Positions 1 to 11,862 are shown, numbered from the stretch's first letter. The stretch: DNA of 64,000 bases from Osmia lignaria lignaria (GCF_051020975.1 NC_135041.1:3546256-3610255); one strand, 5' to 3'. The notes: generated by a model not told the origin, from the sequence alone. Program-made: numbers and translations.

Positions 1-3000
1 AAGTTTCTTAAATTCGACCAATCAGAACACAGTCACACATGGAATGCAAGAACGTCCGCTCAACGATACGTGCGTGTGTATCGATGGATATTTGAAATCG
101 AACAAAAGTGTTGCCTCGTAGACCCTTCAGGTCCCGGCAAAATAACCATCAGGTAGAAGTTACACCAGAATCTATAAAACCGATGCCTGGTCGGCTACCC
201 TTCATTGGGGTCGCGCACCGTTAGGCATTCCGCAATTAAAAATTATGGAATTCCCAAAAATTATGCAAAAACCCACGGCAAATCGTCGACTGCCTCACCT
301 TCATTCCTTCACACCTCCCACCACATTTTCTCCACCACTTTCTCCGAAACCAAAAAATCCTGCTCAATTCATAATACTATTTTCCCTTCCGTTCTGCAAT
401 TTCTTCCTGCGTTCCCACCAATCAGCGATAGTTCTACCCATAGACAATTTCCCTTTCTGCACTCACACGAAAACGAAAGCAGAACTCCGACAACTCTCGT
501 AGTATTAACGCCTCTGAAAACACACACACTGTCATTTGTACATCATACAGTCTGTTATTGAAATATAGTTGATATTAAGTCAATCAATCGACTCAATCAT
601 TGAACGTAAAACAATTCTCGAGTATTAAATTATTCGAGAATAGCTGAGACATTTGAGAGCGAAACAACGGTCTCAGCTCACAGTATTATACAAAAAGATT
701 GCGACATTCATTTACGGATTTATTAGAAGCCATTTTTGCAAGTCATTTTATTCCTTTATTGTTCCGCTATGAATTAAGAGATTGTTACTTTTTAAATAAA
801 AATTTATTGATAACGCAGCTAAAAAGATTCGTGACCCGATTTCGTTCTGAATTTTCGAGTACCCATACATCCCTACTATTTTGTAGTACTTTTATGTCAT
901 TAAATTGTGTTTAGATTATTACATTAAATTGGACTTCTTATATTTCGAAATTTCTCATTTGATATGCAACAACCTAATAGATACCTGTCCATCGAAGAGA
1001 TGATTTTCAGGAAAGTTAACTTCCACCACATTTTACATCGCGAGAATCAATTTTCACGCGTTGGAATTACGTGCGTCTAGACACGTTACGATATATCGAT
1101 CGTTCAGTCTTTCGGGTTACGTTCAAGCGGTACAGTAATTTCCCATGGTCAGGTCAGCTATTTCAGTACGCAGATTGTGGATTATAGATCGGCGTGAAAT
1201 TTATTAATTAAACCCAAAATAAAGATTTCGTTTAATATCCAAATTCGAAGGAACGGTGTTCGTACCGTTTGCATTCCGTTTAATACACAATTATGCAATG
1301 TTTGTAAAATATTGCATAAATGGTACATTATGAATTTCGGTATTATTCGTGTATCGTTGTCCGTTGCGCTCTTTTTCTCACGGAATTTCATTTTATATTA
1401 TTTAATCGTGGCAAATGCAAAGTATGCTATCTATAATATATGTATGTATCGGTTTCTTCATGGAATATTTGCTAACCGTATATAAGCCCCTTTTTAAACA
1501 TTTTACACGTATATATTCGAAGTAAATCATTATCAATCATTTTTTATCATTTTCAATGATTCAAAAGTTGCTTGTATATTGTTTAAAATAATTTTGTATG
1601 CTTTTGACACAAACAAGAATTGAAATTAGATATTAGTTTATGGGTATACTTGAATTTTATTTAAATAAAAATATTGTATTTGTTTTAAATATTGCATTTA
1701 CAAATTATCATTATTTAATGCCCAAATTTCTTTTGCGAGTGCTTTTTTAGAATAATGTTTTTCCTTCATTTAAAATCTTGGTTGCACGTATGTATGTATT
1801 AATCCATTAACGTTTAAAAGGAAACGAGTACATGTTGCAGAATTATTTTGTTGTTTAAATTCAGTGAACATATAATATAATGTTAACTAATAAGTAAATA
1901 ACTTAAACTTGATTACTAGTAACGTAATTAAGTTATCTATATTGCACTGTCGCTCAATTGTTTTTGTTTATTTTAAATTAACAGTGAAACTACCGGCGTT
2001 CAATGTGCACTGAATTTTAAATTGAAAATGGAATGAAGAATTAAATAGATAACAAATGAAATATAAACCAGCACATATATATACAATCATTCTTTACCTT
2101 AACAAAGATCAATATACATTTCAAGCAAAACACTTCAATGTATGAAATAGAGCGTACACAAACGAATACAGCAGGCGTTTATGATAAAAATACAAAAATT
2201 TAATAAAATAACGTATATCATTGCACGATTATTTCCATTACAATTATAACAAAGAGTAAACGTATTTCGCTCGAAAACGACAATGAAAAAACAATGAAAA
2301 ACCTTTTATCATTCCTCGTCAAATGATGTTCTACCTGCAGTTGAAAACCGCATTCCTTCTGTGAGGAAAGAGAAATGCAAAAATAATCGAAAGCAGGATA
2401 GTGAAAAAAAAAAAAGAAGAAATAGAAAGAAAGCGATGGGAAGGTGTAAGTTTCGGCAGACAAGCGAAGCGGAGAATGCTCGAATCGCTGAAGGTGCTGA
2501 AAAATGCAAGCGTGTCTATCGCACGACAAGCAACGCCTGTGTGCGGTGGCTTGCGGTGTGGTTGCACGGAAATTCTACTGGCGATGTCTGACTACAAACG
2601 CGGGCGAACCACTTGCTTTCCCACGCAAAAGTGCTTACGTTGCTCCACCGAAGAGAATGTTCGAGCAGGGATTGTGGAGGCAGCTGAGTTTTTGAGTCCT
2701 TCTACCATCGATTCTTTTTGCTCCCCTTGCTTTTCGATTTCTCTTCCTGTATCCCACTCTCTTTCTCCTACCCTATCCGTCCTTCTTTCCCATTACCTCT
2801 TTTCTTTCTCTGGCCAAGCAAGGGAATGAGCGAACGAAATCGAAACTCGGTTCTCTTTTGTTCGCCACGTGAAAGTGCGCTCGTTATAGCGTTCCGCGCC
2901 GTAGGGAAACGTTATTGTTACTAATTTCTTTCTTGTTTTTTTTCTCCACCGCCCTCGACCTCTTTTAATTTCGATTTTCAACCGGAGAAGTTATAAAACG

Positions 3001-3570
3001 ATCCTCGTCAGGACGTGCCGTTCCGCGTCAAAACACACAGGTGTTGCGGTCATAATCAGCAAGTTTCCTTTTTAAGCTTACAGCGTTTGTTGATAATTTT
3101 AGCTTTCTATCACGAATAGTTTTCCAGGCAATTAGTGTTAATTTTTTGAAATATAGGGCAAAATGCAAGAATGGAATAGTCTTAAATATGTGCATAAAGT
3201 TTTATATATTATTAATATACTTTATTTGCGAATATTTATGCAAATGCATGTTTTGCATATTTTAGATAAACGGCTGATGAATAAATATGTTACAGGTTTC
3301 TTACATATTTTATATACTTTTCTTTTGATATCAGGTCTATTTGTAATGATTTATGAATTATAAACTGTGATTCATAATACATTCATGTTACAACTGTCTT
3401 ATCATTAATTTATATTATATTGTAGTAAGCCCGTTTAATATGAATTCAATAATATTTGGATAAATGTAAACGGTATCATTATTTGTTGAACAGTGTAATT
3501 ATATTGAAATCTTAGTTTAATTTTATCATTTATGGAGAACTGATCACGATAACTTTAATACGATGCTTAA
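1..3570. other. Gene-free AT-rich DNA
   Basis: No gene recognised. Short open frames occur but lack recognisable domains. A patch of higher GC at about 2400-3000 carries overlapping short frames on both strands, which is what non-coding GC-richer DNA gives by chance. It begins with an A-run near 2403. No RNA gene or clear mobile-element end was seen. Confidence 0.6.
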
Positions 3571-3830
3571 CCCTTGAGCGATATCTGGGTCAATCAAGAC
3601 CCAATTTTACAAAACATATAGAAGGATATTAAGTTAAAGTTTAATGTATAATTTTTAAACGAAAAAGTTTCACGAGTATGTATATTGCAACATAATTTTC
3701 GAAGGAACGGTGTAAAATTTAGAAAATGAAAATCATATAAATTAAAGAGATAAATTAGATTACAAGATTATATTATAAAAATATTAGAAAATATTACAAA
3801 ATTAAATTAGAATTGGGTCTCTAAAGCAAC
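3571..3830 (+). repeat. Dispersed repeat family A, copy 1
   Basis: This stretch shares an ordered set of blocks with 6918-7073, 19336-19810 and, inverted, 26210-26400 and 39790-39955. The blocks are CTGGGTCAATC, a block with AAGGATATTA, a block reading ATGTATAATTTTTAAACGAA, an AAAATGAAAAT block, and a final AAATTAGAATTGGG. No coding capacity or terminal inverted repeat was seen, so its class is unknown. The order of shared blocks over about 250 bp makes common descent likely. Confidence 0.6.
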
Positions 3831-4803
3831 AAGTTCTAAGCAAGTGATGATTAATAAGTGGATTAGTGGAATATCAGACATATCATAATTTTTTATATCG
3901 GGAGGAATATTACTAATTGTCAAACATATAACAAACAGACCCACTGCTGTTCATAACAGAAATGTGCAGTGATGTAATTATTTAAAAATAAATACCAGTA
4001 GCTAACAGTCAAACAGAAATCAGTTTTATAGCGACTTGTATCTAGCGGTGATAACTGTAAGAATACCTTAGATATTATTAAAAGGAATGTTATTAAAAAG
4101 TTGCAAAAATTTTGAGTGATATGTCTATAAAAAGATTATAGAGAACGTTTCAACATGATACTAAAGTGAATTCAAATATGCTAAATAAATACATCTTGTA
4201 ATGTAGAAGGATCATCCTATATGAATTAATTTTTTCTGATAAAACGGTTGTAATACATATATACACAAATTATAAGAAGTGAAAGTGTAAGATACATAAA
4301 TTTCTGATATACTCTTGAAATTGTTTCATTTATCTTTTATTGAAAACATTTACATTATTCAAAACATACAGGCAAAGCAAATAAATATTTCGGTACCATA
4401 AATACACCGTTTTAGATATGTAAATATTTGCAGTCATTTTTTGAAATAATATGTCATTAAATTCTGTTACTATATTAAATTATCAACAAAAATTACACGA
4501 AGGTTATTTTTCAAAAGCGTATGTAAGTACAAGGTGTCTTCAAAATATTATACAATTCCAAAACCTCAAATTTTCTTTGCGAAAACAAGTCGAAAATTCT
4601 TTTACTATTTTGCAATCTGCGAAATGAATTTCTCTTAGTCCATTTACCGTTTGAGCCATTTGCTATAAAAGTGGAGTATACCTTAGTTTATTTTCATCTG
4701 GATGGTAAATTGATTATGAATTAAAATTTCATGTTCAATAAAAGCTAAAACAGTATTAAGTTAAATTTTCAAAAATGGACTTGCCTTACTTTCATTAAAA
4801 AGA
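3831..4803. other. Gene-free AT-rich DNA
   Basis: No gene, RNA or structured repeat was recognised in this stretch. Confidence 0.5.
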
Positions 4804-4811
4804 GCTCCTTA

Positions 4812-5075
4812 CATGGGCGTCCGCAAGGGGGGGGGGGGGGGGGGGGCGCATCTCCCCCCTTGGATAGAGAGAGAGAGTCGGATGTCGAATACAGCATTTA
4901 TTGTCTCCTTCGTTTGGAACTCCGTCTCTTTCTCGCTCGAACTATCTTGTATCTATCTCGAATTGTTCTTGACTCTCCTTTTCTTTCACACGGCTATAGT
5001 ATACATTCGTTAATCTAGAAGTGATATTTTATATCATACCCCCCACCCCACAAAAAAATCCTGCGGATGCCCATG
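4812..5075. mobile_element. Non-autonomous hAT-like element (264 bp) with 8-bp TSD
   Basis: The element begins CATGGGCGTCCGCAAGG and ends with the inverted complement, CCTGCGGATGCCCATG, giving a terminal inverted repeat of about 16-17 bp with two mismatches. It is flanked by an exact 8-bp direct repeat, GCTCCTTA, at 4804-4811 and 5076-5083. Short inverted ends with an 8-bp target duplication are the hallmark of hAT-superfamily transposition. The interior has no transposase; it holds a G-run at 4827-4846, a GA-rich patch and a C-rich stretch near the right end. It would need a transposase supplied elsewhere. The exact target duplication suggests a fairly recent insertion. Confidence 0.8.
4827..4846 (+). 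repeat. Homopolymer G20 tract
   Basis: Twenty consecutive G residues lie just inside the left end of the hAT-like element. Such a tract can form quadruplex structures and is hard to sequence, so the exact length may be unreliable. Confidence 0.9.
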
Positions 5076-5189
5076 GCTCCTTATACTAAACTGATGCAGG
5101 TTATATTATTATACACGTGCCGCGTTTTAGTGTTTTCTTACTTTTAACAACGCAAAGTTCTAGTTTCCGAAACATTGTCTTTAGCATAA

Positions 5190-5376
5190 CTAGGATTTTT
5201 TTCTAAGGAAGACCAAGTCTTTTCGAATTTTTTCATTAAAACTTTGGAATTTTGAAGTTTTGAAATTCTGGAACATTAGAATTTCAAAATTTTAAAATGA
5301 TGAGGAGATCAGTTCACACGTATATGTGTGTGCGAGTGTGTAGGGGAGGACTCTGTTCTGTATTTAGTTACGCCAT
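5190..5376. repeat. Family B repeat, GCGTAAC-type ends
   Basis: The left end resembles GGCATAACTAGGA and the right end reads TAGTTACGCCA, the inverted complement of the family end GGCGTAACT. The interior is a run of degenerate AATTTTGAAATTCTGG-like words also seen in the copies at 9089-9322 and about 22740-22840. No coding capacity. It is probably a decayed small inverted-repeat transposon. Confidence 0.5.
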
Positions 5377-6228
5377 TGTATCATAAAATACTGATAGTTT
5401 TAGATTACACTGTAGCCGAACTTGAATTAATATTTCTATTGTTTAATGAAGAACCTGTCAAGGCTCGCTCATTTGCTTACTAACTCTTTTTCTAATCTTA
5501 ACGCTTCTGTAATACCTGTTATAGTATCAAAAGAAATCTTGATTTTTGTATTTTCACCACTTGAGCAACGCATTATGCGTTCGGTTCGAAATCCAAAGCA
5601 CGAATTTCACGCGTTGCGATCGTAAACGTAATATTATCGCGGAAGTTTTCAAATGATACCTCGAAATATAGGATGATATTCCGTTGCACATGCGAACGAT
5701 TCGGTTTCTCACGCAGAAATGCTTACCAAGCTCCGAGCGTCATGTGAAACAACGCTGTTCTTGCAAATTCTATTCCACGCTTCCTATCTGCTTCCAGAAT
5801 ATGACGAGTACGATCGTTGTGTGAGTTGAAGGGACGCTGGAACGATTATCGGATAGATGTCGATGATATATCAGTACATAGAACAGAGGTAAAATACGCA
5901 GTACGGGCAAATGTGAAAGTTGGAAATGCGAATATCGAGCGGTAACACAAACAAACAGAAAAAACAAAATGATGTTGGAATAAATGTACTTTGGGAATAC
6001 GAGTGCTTGATAGGAATATAACGTTTTAACAAATTATTACGTCATTAAGTATGAAATGTCCGATTACCTAAAGTACCGAGTTCAACACTTGATATCTCTA
6101 TTGTTTCACTTTGATCGTTCTTTGGTTTTTTTTTTCTATTGGTGAGGTACGTCTTTTGTCTTTCAGACGTACGTTTCAGTTTGTAATTATCTGTCGAACT
6201 GCCTTTTGCAGATTAAATTCTGTAAACC
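5377..6228. other. Gene-free DNA upstream of mariner fragment
   Basis: No gene recognised. A GGTTCGAAATCC word near 5586 resembles a tRNA B box, but no A box or acceptor stem accompanies it. A short hairpin built on ACGTC/GACGT lies near 6148-6172, about 60-80 bp before the mariner reading frame. No matching mariner terminal repeat could be fixed. Confidence 0.5.
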
Positions 6229-6504
6229 ATGGATAAGTCCAAAATTCGCGTTATTTTCGAATATGAATTCCGTCTTGGAACTAATGCAGTGCAAACAGCT
6301 CGAAGTGTCAACGAAGTGTTTGGCAAAGATGTGGCTAATGGACGCATAGTACGTCGATGGTTTGAGAAATTCCGATCCGGCAATTTTGATCTTCAAAATG
6401 AACCACGGGGGCGACCTGAAAGCAAGGATAATGATGAGCTGAAAGCTACAGTGGAAGCGGATACATCTCAAACTACGCGTGAATTAGCAGCAAAATTTGA
6501 TTGA
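6229..6504 (+). pseudogene. Truncated mariner transposase, N-terminal part
   Basis: This 91-codon frame encodes the first part of a mariner transposase: a start resembling MDKSKIRVIFEYEF, then a helix-turn-helix (HTH_48-type) with RIVRRWFEKFRSGNFDL, then the linker QNEPRGRPESKDNDELK. Layout and wording match the DNA-binding half of SETMAR-like/HSMAR-type mariner proteins. The ATG sits in a good context (AAACCATGG). Complete mariner transposases have about 340-350 residues, so about three quarters is missing, including the whole DDE/DDD catalytic domain. Homology ends after AAKFD at a GATT tandem (about 6500-6513), where a stop occurs, and no continuation was seen downstream. The frame up to that point has no internal stop. 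It cannot encode an active transposase. Confidence 0.85.
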
Positions 6505-6917
6505 TTGATTGATATTTTTCCCTCGATTTTGAGAGCGACATTATGTAGGGACCCCTCTTTCTGTCCAACGAAAGTTAGCATCCACGCGCACATATGCGCC
6601 TTTTTTCAAATCTCGTCTATTTTAGTTTTTTACATTACTTCTTTATATATGTACCATACTCTTATTTTCCGTTCATATATTTCGCTATTCGTTACCAACA
6701 GCACACGGTAACCCATCTTTTGGCGAAACACCGTAGCCACTTATTGTTAGCTTGACTTCGATGATCTTACGGGTACCGGTATGGCCTAAGTGACTAAAGC
6801 CGTTGACAACCAAATTTGATGTTAGTATTCCAATAATATTAAAGCACTTAAAACAAATCGGTAAGATTAAGCGCTGAAGAAAATCGGACATTTCATACTT
6901 AATGATCCCCGAAACAG
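6505..6917. other. No recognisable gene
   Basis: After the mariner fragment breaks off there is no recognisable continuation of the transposase in any frame. A somewhat GC-richer patch lies at about 6700-6810, without known features. Confidence 0.5.
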
Positions 6918-7073
6918 CATAGCCTAGGTTAATCGTGACCTAAACTTACAAAACATATGCAAGGATATTAATCGCAGGTTAAATGTATACTTTCTATATT
7001 CTAAAGGAACAGCGTAAACTTGAAAAAATAAAAATAATATGAAATGCAAAATTAAATTAAAATTGGGACTTTC
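6918..7073 (+). repeat. Dispersed repeat family A, copy 2 (short)
   Basis: It carries the family A blocks in order: a GGTTAATCGTGACC block, ACAAAACATATGCAAGGATA, a TTAAATGTATACTTTCTA block, and a terminal AAATTAAAATTGGGACT. It is shorter than copy 1, lacking part of the AT-rich middle. Confidence 0.55.
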
Positions 7074-7564
7074 TTCATGATTCGCTTTCTCATAGTTAAT
7101 GTTGTGAACATTGTTATGTACACACCTTCTTGCTGCACACAAGATTACAACGCGTGACTTTAAATACGTTAAAAGTGCGAGTCGCGAGTAAGTTAGACTT
7201 ACCGTGTTGCCTTTTTGATGTAAAGCTGTCGGTTTGCTGGTTATAAGCTTTCTGCCCGCTCCGCTTTACCTCTTTATGTTCCAGGAAAACATAGAGGGGT
7301 GGAATTTTCCTAACGTATTGACCTTTGAAGTAGTTTTATGCTACGATAACGAAAGGTCACGTGCAACAATTGCGAACGTAGAAGTCTAATAGAGCTGCTG
7401 GTTTACTACGCACTAACGTGTCGTATAAAAAAACATTAATAGGTATTGGAAAAAAAAATTTAAACCAACATGACATACAAATTACGTACATATACGTATA
7501 TTAATTTTTGTATACATTACTGTTTTTTTAGCTTGTATTTTTCCAGTATTTTAAATTTTTTAGC
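7074..7564. other. No recognisable gene
   Basis: Unremarkable DNA. A GC-richer patch at about 7200-7310 holds no recognised product. Confidence 0.4.
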
Positions 7565-8043
7565 TATAGTGGGTGATCATATTATTATGAATAGTTCGAA
7601 ATTACCACTTATTTGAAGTTTGATCGGGACTGGAATTGAAAATACACTTAAAATGGTATTCCTTTTTATTGCAAAACTATAAAATATTGCTATATTTTAC
7701 AACTTTTATAATTTAAAACACATATAATGTTAATATTTGGTCATGCCGTCTTTCCATATTTTTTCGGCAATTTTCTAGCATTTTTGGGTCGTGATGCCAT
7801 ACGAATATAATTTTGTCAATCAGTTGTTGCTTGTTAGTTATTGTCTCTGATGCAATGCGACGCTTTAATAATTCCCATTGTTTCCAGGCCACGGTAAAAC
7901 TTGAATTTTTTTATTAGTTAGGTAGGCTGTTACGGTTTTTGTTGGAAAGGGTATATTTCACTTTTATGGAATACATAATAGCACTGGAAACATAAAATAT
8001 GTAAGTTTTCCATCTGTTCATAATAATTTTATCACCCACTATA
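7565..8043 (-). mobile_element. Internally deleted Tc1-like element
   Basis: The left end (from 7565) reads TATAGTGGGTGAT followed by an ATTATTATGAA block. The right end (to 8043) is its inverted complement, giving terminal repeats of about 27 bp with few mismatches. TA dinucleotides sit at both edges, as expected for Tc1/mariner insertion. The element is only about 479 bp, against roughly 1.2-1.7 kb for a complete Tc1 element, so most of the transposase gene is missing. The remaining part of the gene lies on the minus strand. Confidence 0.75.
7713..7910 (-). pseudogene. 3' remnant of a Tc1-like transposase
   Basis: Read on the minus strand, this stretch encodes a C-terminus containing SFTVAWKQWELLKRR, then a helical segment, then VWHHDPKMLENCRKNMERR, followed by a natural stop at 7713-7715. 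Tc1-family transposases end in the same way: a W..LK.RV segment, then W..D/P....C......M.RR. The catalytic DDE residues are upstream and missing. It lies within the terminal repeats of the Tc1-like element and explains that element's origin. Confidence 0.65.
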
Positions 8044-9088
8044 CGTGCAAACCACTGTAACCGTTATAGAAGTATAAAATATTGTTTCATCCTGAATAAT
8101 GAGAGGATGTATAAACGTTCTTGGGACATTCATAATGTTGTTATGCAATGAAACTGTTTATATTTATTCTGTCATAATACAAATAAAATAAATAATAAAC
8201 AGTTCTTGTATATCATCTAAAATTTGCTGTAAGGAACACATACTTCTATCATATATTAGGGTTAATGTTTCAGAAGTGTAAGATTTTAAAAGAAAGACAC
8301 CTGTTTTAGGTACTGATTGCTATTATTATAAGGTAATTAGCCATTTTCTTTAACTTAGAATCATTTAAATACAATAATATATTTCTCATACAAAAAAGTA
8401 AGTTTAATTTTATTTAATTTTATTGACTTTACTATTTGTTGTAAACAGTAGATAAAAGTTTTACACGAGTCTAATTAGTAGATGTGACCGCTTCGACCAA
8501 TCATAGTCACGACTGAAAGTTCGTGTGAGTTCAGGTGGGGTGCAACCAATCAGATTGCATTATTCTCATAGGACTTCTTGTGATCGGTGGACAGTGCATA
8601 CTAGAAGCAATGGTGACGGATTTCGAAAGACAATAGTCGTAACACTGTTATGCGAATAGTATATTTTTCAATTGTTGAAATAGCAGCCCCGGAATGAATG
8701 GTGCTAGACAACGATAGTCGCGTGAAATGAAGCTTAACCGACATTCGCGTGTTGGTTTCGAGTAAACGGCTGCGGGAGTTTCTAAAAATATCATTGTTAG
8801 AATATGCAGCGGATGTGAATTATAAACGAGCGTCTTACGAGCAGATAAATTTTGAAACTTTATATCGCTCACTCGGACAATGCCGCGTTGTTTCTTTTCC
8901 TATATTTGTGCTTGTGTTTAATTCGTTTTCAAAATTGAAGAATTTAAAAAGAGAAGTCCAAAATGGAATTAGAGATAATTGTCGTTCACAAAAGTTTTCA
9001 TATATCCTATAACAATATTTGATAGCAATATCCTATAACAATAACATTAATTTGAAATAAATAATAATTTTTTTCTGTAGTAACATCA
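8044..9088. other. No recognisable gene
   Basis: AT-rich DNA with a GC-richer part at about 8480-8830. Short frames overlap on both strands at 8648-9012 without recognisable domains. Confidence 0.5.
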
Positions 9089-9322
9089 TTGGCGTAACTT
9101 GGACTTTCTTCTTGGGTGGGCATGTCTATTGAAAATTTTGAAATTTTTAAAATCTGGAATTTAGAAAGCTTAAAATTTTGGAATTCTAAAGATTTGAAAT
9201 TCCAGAATTTTTGAACCTTAAAATTTTTAAAATAGTAAAGATCCGTATGGGGGGGGGAGGGGCAATTCAGATTTTTAGAGGAGTCAGGCCCTCCTTCAAC
9301 TATACCTATGTAGTTACGCTAA
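9089..9322. repeat. Family B repeat, GCGTAAC-type ends
   Basis: The left end is TTGGCGTAACTTGGACTTTC and the right end is GTAGTTACGCTAAT, a short imperfect terminal inverted repeat. The interior consists of degenerate words of the type GAATTCTAAA and AAATTCCAGAATT, plus a short G-run (about 9249-9256). The same architecture is seen at 5190-5376 and 27908-28152. It has no open reading frame and is probably a small DNA transposon relic. Confidence 0.6.
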
Positions 9323-10842
9323 TTAATATCATATTTATTTATTAACGTATAGGATATAATATAGTATCTCAAACAGTTTGCTCTTCATCATAGTCTCTAA
9401 ATTCAAATAATATACAACACGTTTAGGATTATTTGAAAATCAATATAATATAGCTGATATAATATCTCTCAGATAAAACACTTAATTCAAATTGGCATCT
9501 CACATTATTAGAATAATATTAATGATACTTAAAATGATTCTTTATATTTTGAATTATTCAAGTATATTAAATTTATAATCACTGTATTAAAACAAAAAGA
9601 CAACGTAATTGACATAGTAAAATTTCTATAAAAATTGCCTAATAATATTAAACAGTATCGTAATTGTTTAAAAATTCTGAAAGGTACTCACTGATTACTT
9701 CAGTTGTTAAAAAAATTGAGGGTTGGTTCATATATGAATAGGGTGAAAAATATCTGTTAAGAATCACAAATGCACATACAAAGTATTGCTATAATGTCAG
9801 TAATTTGTATTATTTCGGATATTTTTAAAGACATGACATAACTTTATTGACAACAATTGACATACAGCATGTCAGAGTTTGTTTTAAAATCAGTCTCAGT
9901 TTGCTGTAACAGTCCATCTACATTAAAAGCATTAATAAAGAATATGTACAGTCATTTTTATTAAAGTTTAAACGTTAAATTGGTATAGTACGATATATGA
10001 TAAATGATATTTTACTTAATTTTTTTTTTTTTCATAAATGTCCTATTTCATGCGCAACAGCCTAATACAATTTATTAGATACATTTATTTTTTTAATTAT
10101 TTTGTTTTTAATAATAACATTCTTTAAGTTCTCATAAAATTAACTTCCACATTGTTCCGAAATACCTGAAGTTCCAACTTGTACGTGATATTTGAACGCG
10201 TGCTTCTTTTCAGAGTTACTTTTTCAGCGATTTCGTTGATTATAGTACAAGTCCGGGTCAGTAATTGGTCCGTTGTTTCTTGTTCTCTCTGCTGTTCTCC
10301 AAACACAGAGGTCGGATTTTTTATTGGCACTCGTGCTAATGAGACGTCGCGTCTATTCAATGATTCTCTCTAATTATTTTGCTACGCGATACTCGAAACT
10401 CGTTACGTTTCCACTGTGGCGAGTTTTTGCAAAAGAGAAATGAGGAAAAAAAGTGGGAAAAACATAACATTTCGTCCGGGTTCTGCTGGTGGACTCTTCA
10501 ATAAGTCGAATATACATTGGTATAGTGAATGGGTAGTAACTTGGACCCCTAACTTATAAGATAGCTACTAACTTACACGAAAGGTTCGTGAATGGACGGA
10601 CTCCTTAGATTTAGATGAAACTTTATAATTTCGTACAATAGCTAGAAATTCTAAATATAAGTATTGTTTTTAACTATAGTAACTCAAGACTAATGAATCA
10701 AACTACCTTCGAAAGTATGTTCTGTACATAAAGAGATTATATACTTAATTATTATACATTGCTGTCGTATATTTCCTTCTTTCTTTCTAATAGAATAGCT
10801 ATATAAAAACGAAAATAAATTAACATGAACAGTATCGACCAA
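9323..10842. other. Gene-free AT-rich DNA
   Basis: No gene, RNA or clear mobile-element end. Short frames overlap on both strands at 10124-10373 with no recognisable product. Confidence 0.5.
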
Positions 10843-10845
10843 AGC

Positions 10846-10935
10846 AGGCTTTTTTAAGAGAAATGACGATATAGGGGCAGCAGGAATTTTCAAAATCCTA
10901 ATTTTGACGATATTAGTATTATTAGCGATTTAGAA
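10846..10935 (+). repeat. Family C repeat, partial copy
   Basis: It resembles the left part of the element at 20991-21186: a GCAGGCTTT end, then ATGACGATATA, AGGAATTTTCAAAATCCTAA and GACGATATTAGTATTA. The right end of the family was not found here, so this copy looks truncated. Confidence 0.5.
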
Positions 10936-11074
10936 ATAAAATAACATAATTTTTAATTATTACGCATTATAAAATTTATTAAATAACTGAAAAGTATGAG
11001 AAACAAAATAAATATTAATTCAAATTTTTCCGCATAAGGGGAGCCTCCTTCTGTACTATTCGTTGCTGGTAAGT

Positions 11075-11117
11075 TGCCGTCTAATCAAATTCGTTGACCT
11101 ACCTCCAGTCACACGTA
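11075..11117 (+). repeat. Short repeat shared with 23204-23246
   Basis: The words AATCAAATTCGTTGACCT and CCTCCAGTCACACGTA occur here and at about 23212-23246 with only a few changes. The pogo-like element at 11118 begins exactly after this block. The family is unknown. Confidence 0.5.
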
Positions 11118-11249
11118 CAGTAAAACCTGGATAAATGCAACGAAAGAATGCTTGGATAAGTGCAACATCGCTATCCCCTCCACTTGGGGGGATCCCCCTA
11201 GACGCACCGAGTCGCTCGACGAGAAAACCGTGTAATATGATCCGACCGT

Positions 11250-11862
11250 AATATCGGTGTGACTAATACTAATTGAACGATAAAACTTTTTTATTTTTAA
11301 CTTTTTCTTAATGAAACTTTTACTAACGCATTTGTGAGATTTTTCTGATTAAAATGACACCAAACATGATATAGTTTGAATTATATTTATAAACAATAGT
11401 AATAGAATAAACAACATAGAATTGACACCACGACTGAATATAAATGATGTCGGCTGAATACAAAAGATGTGTACGGACACCGAATCGGCATGTCGGCTGA
11501 ATACAAAACATGTGTACGGACGCAGAATCGACACCTCGCTTGGATAAATGCAACATTAAATGCCCAGAATCGACACCTCGCTTGGATAAATCCAACATTA
11601 AATGCCCAGAATCGCCACCTTGCCTGGATAAATGAAATCTTTGAAACCAGAGCCGACACCGCGACTGGTTTTGATTTCGATCTCTGTTGCTTTTCGCCAA
11701 CCTTTAACATCAATTTTAGCAAGTAATTATAATTGAAACTATATCGTGTTTGGTACCATTTTAATCAGAAAAATTTCACCAATGCGTTAGTAAAAGTTTC
11801 AATAAAAAAAAGTCAAAAATAAAAAAGTTTTATAGTTGAATTAGTATTAGTCACACCGATAC
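11250..11862. repeat. Internal inverted repeat of the pogo-like element
   Basis: The arms are at about 11250-11387 and 11723-11862. Both contain ATCGGTGTGACTAATACTAA, a TTTTATTTTT block, ACTTTTACTAACGCATT and TTTTTCTGATTAAAATG in opposite orientation. The arms enclose the tandem-repeat centre. This makes the element a fold-back within a fold-back. Confidence 0.7.
11523..11648 (+). repeat. Tandem repeat, 42-bp unit, three copies
   Basis: Units start at 11523, 11565 and 11607, each beginning CAGAATCG(A/C)CACCT(C/T)GC and containing TGGATAAAT. The third unit diverges toward its end. Just upstream, an ATGTCGGCTGAATACAAAA block is also repeated (about 11448 and 11490). The units contain the same TGGATAAATGCAAC word as the element ends, so the array probably grew from terminal sequence. 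Confidence 0.8.

Noticed and set aside
2361..2829. Overlapping frames of 76-142 codons on both strands
   Set aside because: Basic low-complexity start from an A-run, no domain, and three frames open at once.
5580..5594. tRNA B-box-like GGTTCGAAATCC
   Set aside because: No A box at the proper distance and no acceptor, D or anticodon stems could be formed.
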